Below are positions 59,874 through 64,000 of a stretch of 64,000 nucleotides of DNA, one piece after another. Under the pieces are notes generated by a model. The model was not told where the DNA came from and did no database searches. It worked only from the letters and a program-made list of their open reading frames with translations. Location: contig JADJPM010000004.1 of NCBI GenBank assembly GCA_016713245.1, positions 3,100,001 through 3,164,000 on the forward strand, written 5' to 3'. This DNA is from Verrucomicrobiaceae bacterium. GTDB lineage: Bacteria; Verrucomicrobiota; Verrucomicrobiia; Verrucomicrobiales; Verrucomicrobiaceae. Within the stretch, counting starts at the first letter, position 1; each line of letters opens with the position of its first letter. The position numbers and the translations under genes are program-made.

Positions 59874-60950
59874 ATGCTTACCTTCGACGCCCACCTCGAC
59901 CTCTCCCTCAATGCCCTCGGCGGCTTTAACCGTGATCTGCGCCTGCCCGTGCATGAAATCCGCCGCCGTGAGGCGGGCATGACCGGCAAAGGCCGGGCCT
60001 GCGGCACCACGGCCTTTCCCGAGATGCGAAAAGGCAAGGTCGGCATCTGCGTGGCCACTCAGCTCGCGGGTTGCATGCCGGGCGTCTCGCCCATCGCGAA
60101 TTGGATGTCGCCCGAGCAGGCCTGGGCGGAGACGCAGGGCCAGCTCGCGTGGTATCGAGCGATGGAGGAGGTCGGGCAGATGTCGCAGATCACGAATCTC
60201 CGTGAGCTGAATGAAGCGGTGGCGCTTTGGACCGATGAAAGCATCCCGGACGAGACGAAACCCATCTGCTACATCCTCAGTCTCGAAGGTGCGGACAGCA
60301 TTCGCAGTGTCGGCCATCTTGAAGATGCCTATGCGCAGGGCCTTCGTGCCATGGGGCCGGCGCACTATGGCGTGTGTCGTTATGCCCATGGCCATGACCA
60401 GACCGGCCCGCTGCGCCCCGGCGGCAAGGAACTGATCCAGGAGATGGACCGCCTCGGCATCATCCTCGATGTCACCCATCTCAGCGATGCCTGCTTCTGG
60501 GAAGCGCTCGATATCTACCACGGCCCGGTGTGGGCCTCTCACAGCAATTGCCGCGCTCTCGTGCCTGACCCGCGCCAGTTCAGCGATGATCAAATCAAAG
60601 CCCTCATCGAGCGTGGCGGCGTGATGGGAGCCGCTCTCGATGCCTGGATGATGATCCCCGGCTGGATTCGCGGCAAAACGACGCCGCAGGAGTCGGGCCT
60701 GAAGCTCGAAGTCATCTGCGATCACATCGACCACGTCTGCCAGCTCGCGGGCAATGCCCTCCACAGCGGCATCGGCACCGATCTCGATGGCGGCTACGGC
60801 ACCGAGCAGACTCCCGACGATCTCGACACCATCGCCGACCTCGCCCGCATCCCTGCCATGCTCGAAAAACGCGGCTACACCGCCGAAGATATCGCCAACA
60901 TCATGCACGGCAACTACCTCCGCCTGCTGCGTGAAGCCTGGGCGGAGTGA
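59874..60950 (+). CDS. Membrane dipeptidase (M19 family)
   Basis: The 358-residue protein begins M-L-T-F-D-A-H-L-D-L with the His7-x-Asp9 zinc pair of renal-dipeptidase-like enzymes. The bridging Glu lies in S-L-E-G-A-D (around 135), and later ligands in D-V-T-H-L-S-D and A-S-H-S-N-C-R-A-L. It hydrolyses dipeptides, including D-amino acid dipeptides. No signal peptide, so cytoplasmic. Located 32 bp after the PHP hydrolase gene. Confidence 0.88.
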   Translation: MLTFDAHLDLSLNALGGFNRDLRLPVHEIRRREAGMTGKGRACGTTAFPEMRKGKVGICVATQLAGCMPGVSPIANWMSPEQAWAETQGQLAWYRAMEEVGQMSQITNLRELNEAVALWTDESIPDETKPICYILSLEGADSIRSVGHLEDAYAQGLRAMGPAHYGVCRYAHGHDQTGPLRPGGKELIQEMDRLGIILDVTHLSDACFWEALDIYHGPVWASHSNCRALVPDPRQFSDDQIKALIERGGVMGAALDAWMMIPGWIRGKTTPQESGLKLEVICDHIDHVCQLAGNALHSGIGTDLDGGYGTEQTPDDLDTIADLARIPAMLEKRGYTAEDIANIMHGNYLRLLREAWAE

Positions 60951-63437
60951 TCACCCGATCCGGCTCATGCTGACAAACACCAGCGTCGGTTTGCCGTCTT
61001 CGCGGGCTTGAGGCAAATCGACGCGGAATTCGAGCTGCCAGTCGTTGAGTTCTTCGGGGTCGATGAGGACTTGGTTCACGCGCCAGGTTTGGCCGTCGTC
61101 GCTGGGTTCCACATAGGTGTGGCGGCCGTTGCGGGCTTCGTTGTCCAGACGGATGCGGTCGTGGTCGGTGTAGTAATCGTCCAGCTCGGGGAGGTCGATC
61201 TGGCCGCGGATGAGCTGCTGCAGGTAGCGGAAGATCTCCGTGCGGATGAGAGCGGTGAACTCGCGCTTGTTCCGCGTGATGTCGGGGGCTTCTGCTGGCT
61301 TCTCTTCGGCCTCATCGGGTTTGTAGTTCGGATCACGGAGCTTTTCCCATTCATCGAGAAGGCTGGAGTCGGTGCCGCGAAGCACGCCAGCGAGCCAGGC
61401 CTCCATTTCCTGCACGGGTTCGGTCTTGAAGCTGTCCGGCACGGTCTGCGCCAGCACCTTGAGCGTGCTGGAAAGATGGCGCAGCAGCACGCCCTCGGCG
61501 CGGTGGAGGTCGTAGTCTTGGATGTAATCGGCAAAGCTCCGAAAGTTCTCAAACATCTCCCGCGCGATGCTCTTCGGGCGGATGTTCTCCTGGCCGACCC
61601 ACGGGTGCGCGTCGCTGAAGGCGTTGAAGGTGCTGTAGATGAAGTCGCGACAGGGTTTCGGGTATTCCAACTCCTCCAGCTTCGCGATGCGCTCCTCGTA
61701 AGGCACGCCTTCGTTCTTCATCGCCGCCATCGCCTCGTCCTTCACCTTGCTCAGTTGGCGGCGCAGGATGACGTCGGGGTTTTCGAGGATGGACTCGCAA
61801 AGCGTCATCACATCCGCCGCGTAGGTTGCGGAGGCGGGATCGATCAGCGCCAGCGTGTCGATGAGATAGAGCGAGAGCGTGTGGTTGAGCGAAAAGTCGT
61901 CCTGCAGCTCCACATTGAGCTGGAGCTTGGTTTGATCGGCACCGCGTTTGGTAGGCGGGATGATCTCCACGATCTTTCGCTGCACCAGTGCCCGAAAAAG
62001 CTGCCACGCACGCTTCTCGTGTTGGGTCTTCGCGTTCGCCGTCTCATGAGAGCTGGCGATGAGCTGCCGCATGGCCGCGCAACTGTCTCCCGCACGACTC
62101 AGCACCTGCAGCAGCATGCCGTGCGAGACCTGGAAACGCGACACCAGCGGCTCCGGCGAGGCGGCTTGCAGCTTTTTGAAGGTGTCTTCATTCCAGCCGA
62201 CAAAACCTTCCGGCGGCTTCTTTTTGACCATCTTGCGCAGCTTCTTCACATCGCCTGCGGCCTTGGCTTCCATCTTGGCGTTTTCGATGATGTGCTCCGG
62301 TGCCTGGCACACGACGTAGCCCACGTCGTCAAAGCCGCGACGGCCCGCACGCCCGGTGATCTGGTGAAAGTCGCGCGCCGTGAGCGTGGCCACCTTTTCG
62401 CCGCTGTATTTGCTCAGTCGCGTGAGCAGCACCGTGCGGATCGGCACGTTCACACCCACGCCGAGTGTGTCGGTGCCGCAGATGACTTTGAGAAGGCCAC
62501 GCTGCGCCAGTTTTTCGACCAGCACGCGATACTTCGGCAGCAAACCGGCGTGATGGATGCCCACGCCATGGCTGAGGTATTTTTTCACCTCCTTGCCATA
62601 CGGGCTGGTGAATTTCGCCCCGGCCATCAGTTCTTTGATCGCGGCCTTTTCGGCGGCGGAGCAGAAATTCAGGCTCATGAGGTCCTGCGCGGCTTGGGCA
62701 GCCTCGTTCTGCGTGAAGTGCACGAGATAGACGGGTGCCTTGTTTGCCGCGACGAGGTCCTGCAGCGTCACATCGACGCCTGTTTGCACATAACTGAACT
62801 CCAGCGGCACCGGACGCTCATACGACGCGACGATGGTTGTCTCCGCCTTCGTCAACTGAGTGAGCCCCTCTTTGAAAAAGGCCGATCCACCCATCGTGGC
62901 CGACATGAGCAGAAAACGCGAGTTGCTCATCGTGAGCAGCGGCACCTGCCAGGCCACGCCGCGTTCCTTGTCCGAGTAGTAGTGAAACTCGTCCATGATG
63001 ACCTCGCGAAACGGCGCCTCCGCGCCATCACGCAGGGCGTAGTTGGCCAAAATCTCCGCCGTGCAGCAGAGGATCGGTGCCTTGCGATTCACCGTCGCAT
63101 CGCCGGTGGCCATGCCGACGTTGTCCGGGCCTAAGTCGCGGCACAGCGCAAGGAACTTCTCATTCACCAACGCCTTGATCGGGCAGGTGTAAACGGATCG
63201 CCGCCCCTTCGCGAGCGAGCGGAAGTGCAGAGCCAGGGCCACGAGCGATTTTCCCGAGCCGGTGGGTGTGTTGAGGATGACGTTGCGATCATCAAACAGC
63301 TCCAAGATGGCCTCCTCCTGCGCCGGATAGAGCTCCAGCTTCTTCTCCGCCACATAATCGAGAAACGCCGCCAGCAGCTCGTCGTTCGAGCAGTCGGTGG
63401 ATTTCGGAAGTCGGCGCAGCAGCGGGTGGTCGGACAT
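60951..63437 (-). CDS. DEAD/DEAH-box helicase, Ski2-like, with DUF3516 C-terminus
   Basis: ATG 63437 gives MSDHPLLRRLPKST and 828 residues; ATG 63452 is a close alternative, and the longer reading to 63821 is not credible. Motif I is TPTGSGKS (57-64), motif II DEFHYYSD (from Asp149), and motif VI Q-I-T-G-R-A-G-R-R-G-F-D. The C-terminal part matches DUF3516-containing helicases. These resemble Ski2/Mtr4 RNA helicases; a role in RNA turnover or ribosome biogenesis is plausible but unproven. Confidence 0.88.
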   Translation of the reverse strand: MSDHPLLRRLPKSTDCSNDELLAAFLDYVAEKKLELYPAQEEAILELFDDRNVILNTPTGSGKSLVALALHFRSLAKGRRSVYTCPIKALVNEKFLALCRDLGPDNVGMATGDATVNRKAPILCCTAEILANYALRDGAEAPFREVIMDEFHYYSDKERGVAWQVPLLTMSNSRFLLMSATMGGSAFFKEGLTQLTKAETTIVASYERPVPLEFSYVQTGVDVTLQDLVAANKAPVYLVHFTQNEAAQAAQDLMSLNFCSAAEKAAIKELMAGAKFTSPYGKEVKKYLSHGVGIHHAGLLPKYRVLVEKLAQRGLLKVICGTDTLGVGVNVPIRTVLLTRLSKYSGEKVATLTARDFHQITGRAGRRGFDDVGYVVCQAPEHIIENAKMEAKAAGDVKKLRKMVKKKPPEGFVGWNEDTFKKLQAASPEPLVSRFQVSHGMLLQVLSRAGDSCAAMRQLIASSHETANAKTQHEKRAWQLFRALVQRKIVEIIPPTKRGADQTKLQLNVELQDDFSLNHTLSLYLIDTLALIDPASATYAADVMTLCESILENPDVILRRQLSKVKDEAMAAMKNEGVPYEERIAKLEELEYPKPCRDFIYSTFNAFSDAHPWVGQENIRPKSIAREMFENFRSFADYIQDYDLHRAEGVLLRHLSSTLKVLAQTVPDSFKTEPVQEMEAWLAGVLRGTDSSLLDEWEKLRDPNYKPDEAEEKPAEAPDITRNKREFTALIRTEIFRYLQQLIRGQIDLPELDDYYTDHDRIRLDNEARNGRHTYVEPSDDGQTWRVNQVLIDPEELNDWQLEFRVDLPQAREDGKPTLVFVSMSRIG

Positions 63438-63830
63438 GGAGCGGCCATTCATCGCACAGCATTCGCGCCGTGCGAGCCTCCGTCTGGAGAAAGACCTGCC
63501 CATGCGTAGGGCGGATGTGTCGGGCGGAAAAAGTGCCGTGGTCCTCATGAAGCCCCCTCGCCCGACTATCCGGCCGATTCGAGGGCATGCGCAGACCGGC
63601 GAGCTTACGAAAGCGTCACGAGCCGGATAATTGGGCGGCATGCGCACAGAGAACCACGGCATCCTCTCCGCCCAACACATCCGGCCTACACCAGCAAGCC
63701 AGCGCGATGGAACACAGCGGCCGGTTCTCAGCGAGTTGGCGGAAGACCTCCCGCACAGCCGTGCCGTGTTCCAAGCGCAAAGAAGAGCGTGAGCAGCTTC
63801 ATGGAGAGAGCGAGGCTTCACTCAAAGCTG
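63438..63830. other. Upstream region of the helicase gene, no gene recognised
   Basis: About 390 bases without a convincing coding frame or RNA gene. It separates the helicase gene from the structured element at 63831-64000 and probably contains the helicase promoter. Confidence 0.4.
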
Positions 63831-64000
63831 GGCTCAGTGTTCGGAAGACTCACCCATCGCATTTAACCTCCTATGTTGGCGCACAGCCGCATTTCTGGTG
63901 CCGCACTCCAACCTGGCGCGTAAACCGAGACTCATGGACCCTTCAGCCCGTACTCTTCCCGCGATTCCGTCGGATATAAAGCTGCTGACAAACCTCTCGA
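63831..64000. ncRNA. Conserved structured element, copy 2 (reaches the window edge)
   Basis: It aligns with 19671-19841 in the same orientation. The middle keeps pairing with different bases: GTTGG with CCAAC in place of GCCGT/ACGGC, and GCAC with GTGC in place of GCAAC/GTTGC. On the minus strand TAGGAGG precedes an ATG that encodes MGESSEH then TGA. The two base changes within the shared codons GAR (GAA/GAG) are synonymous. It lies about 390 bp upstream of the helicase start on that strand. Confidence 0.55.

Noticed and set aside
1..64000. CRISPR arrays and tRNA or rRNA genes
   Set aside because: No regularly spaced repeats, cloverleaf or rRNA-like sequence was found on either strand by reading; a covariance search would be needed to exclude divergent cases.

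Overview
The window looks like a chromosomal segment of a high-GC verrucomicrobium, probably Verrucomicrobiales and close to Prosthecobacter/Verrucomicrobium. This is inferred from lineage-typical families: a Minf_1886-type protein, a DUF1549/DUF1553 cytochrome-like protein paired with a DUF1501 protein, a PVC-type beta-propeller/HEAT/CxxCH protein, a BlaI/BlaR1-like pair, and abundant short palindromic intergenic repeats. No rRNA, tRNA or CRISPR array was recognised.

Layout. 1-2750 is a scarred accessory zone: the start of a glutathionylspermidine-synthase-like gene, a small membrane-protein gene split by a complete ISL3-type insertion sequence with an 8-bp target duplication, a gene tail remnant, and a RelB/DinJ + MazF-type toxin-antitoxin pair bracketed by a 36-bp duplication of the end of an SDR gene. 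2720-13257 is mostly minus-strand core genes: SDR, CPBP protease, SppA, SRPBCC, CBS-type pyrophosphatase, LeuD, IspD, YqeY, diacylglycerol kinase; with Minf_1886 and an HDAC-like gene on plus. 13266-17757 holds TlyA and a BlaI regulator followed by an unusual M56/penicillin-binding fusion protein. 17759-20960 has a hydrolase, a second CPBP protease and an accessory patch with barstar. 20962-30543 has an AMP-dependent ligase coupled to IlvE, the DUF1549/DUF1501 pair, purH, and a small island inserted behind purH.

30544-41055 contains an MgtC-family protein, a complete Tol-Pal operon, an SMP-30 protein, DapB, HU and a large haem-binding propeller protein. After a lone AT-rich gene, 42400-47016 is a three-gene signalling operon resembling Ralstonia phcB-phcS-phcR-phcQ: a 3-hydroxy fatty acid methyl ester synthase-like methyltransferase, a kinase that looks like a PhcS-PhcR fusion, and a PhcQ-like receiver. 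This is the most interesting system seen. 47017-49630 is again accessory (TIR remnant, orphan antitoxin, secreted proteins). 49631-63437 holds a thioester alpha-2-macroglobulin, an AraC/Ogt protein, a VC0807-type membrane protein, a CehA/McbA-type hydrolase, a dipeptidase and a Ski2-like helicase.

Two observations cut across regions. A roughly 170-bp element with conserved flanks and a compensated hairpin occurs twice (19671-19841 and 63831-64000). Palindromic repeats of the intergenic type also sit in frame inside two conserved coding sequences (AMP ligase and DUF1549 protein).
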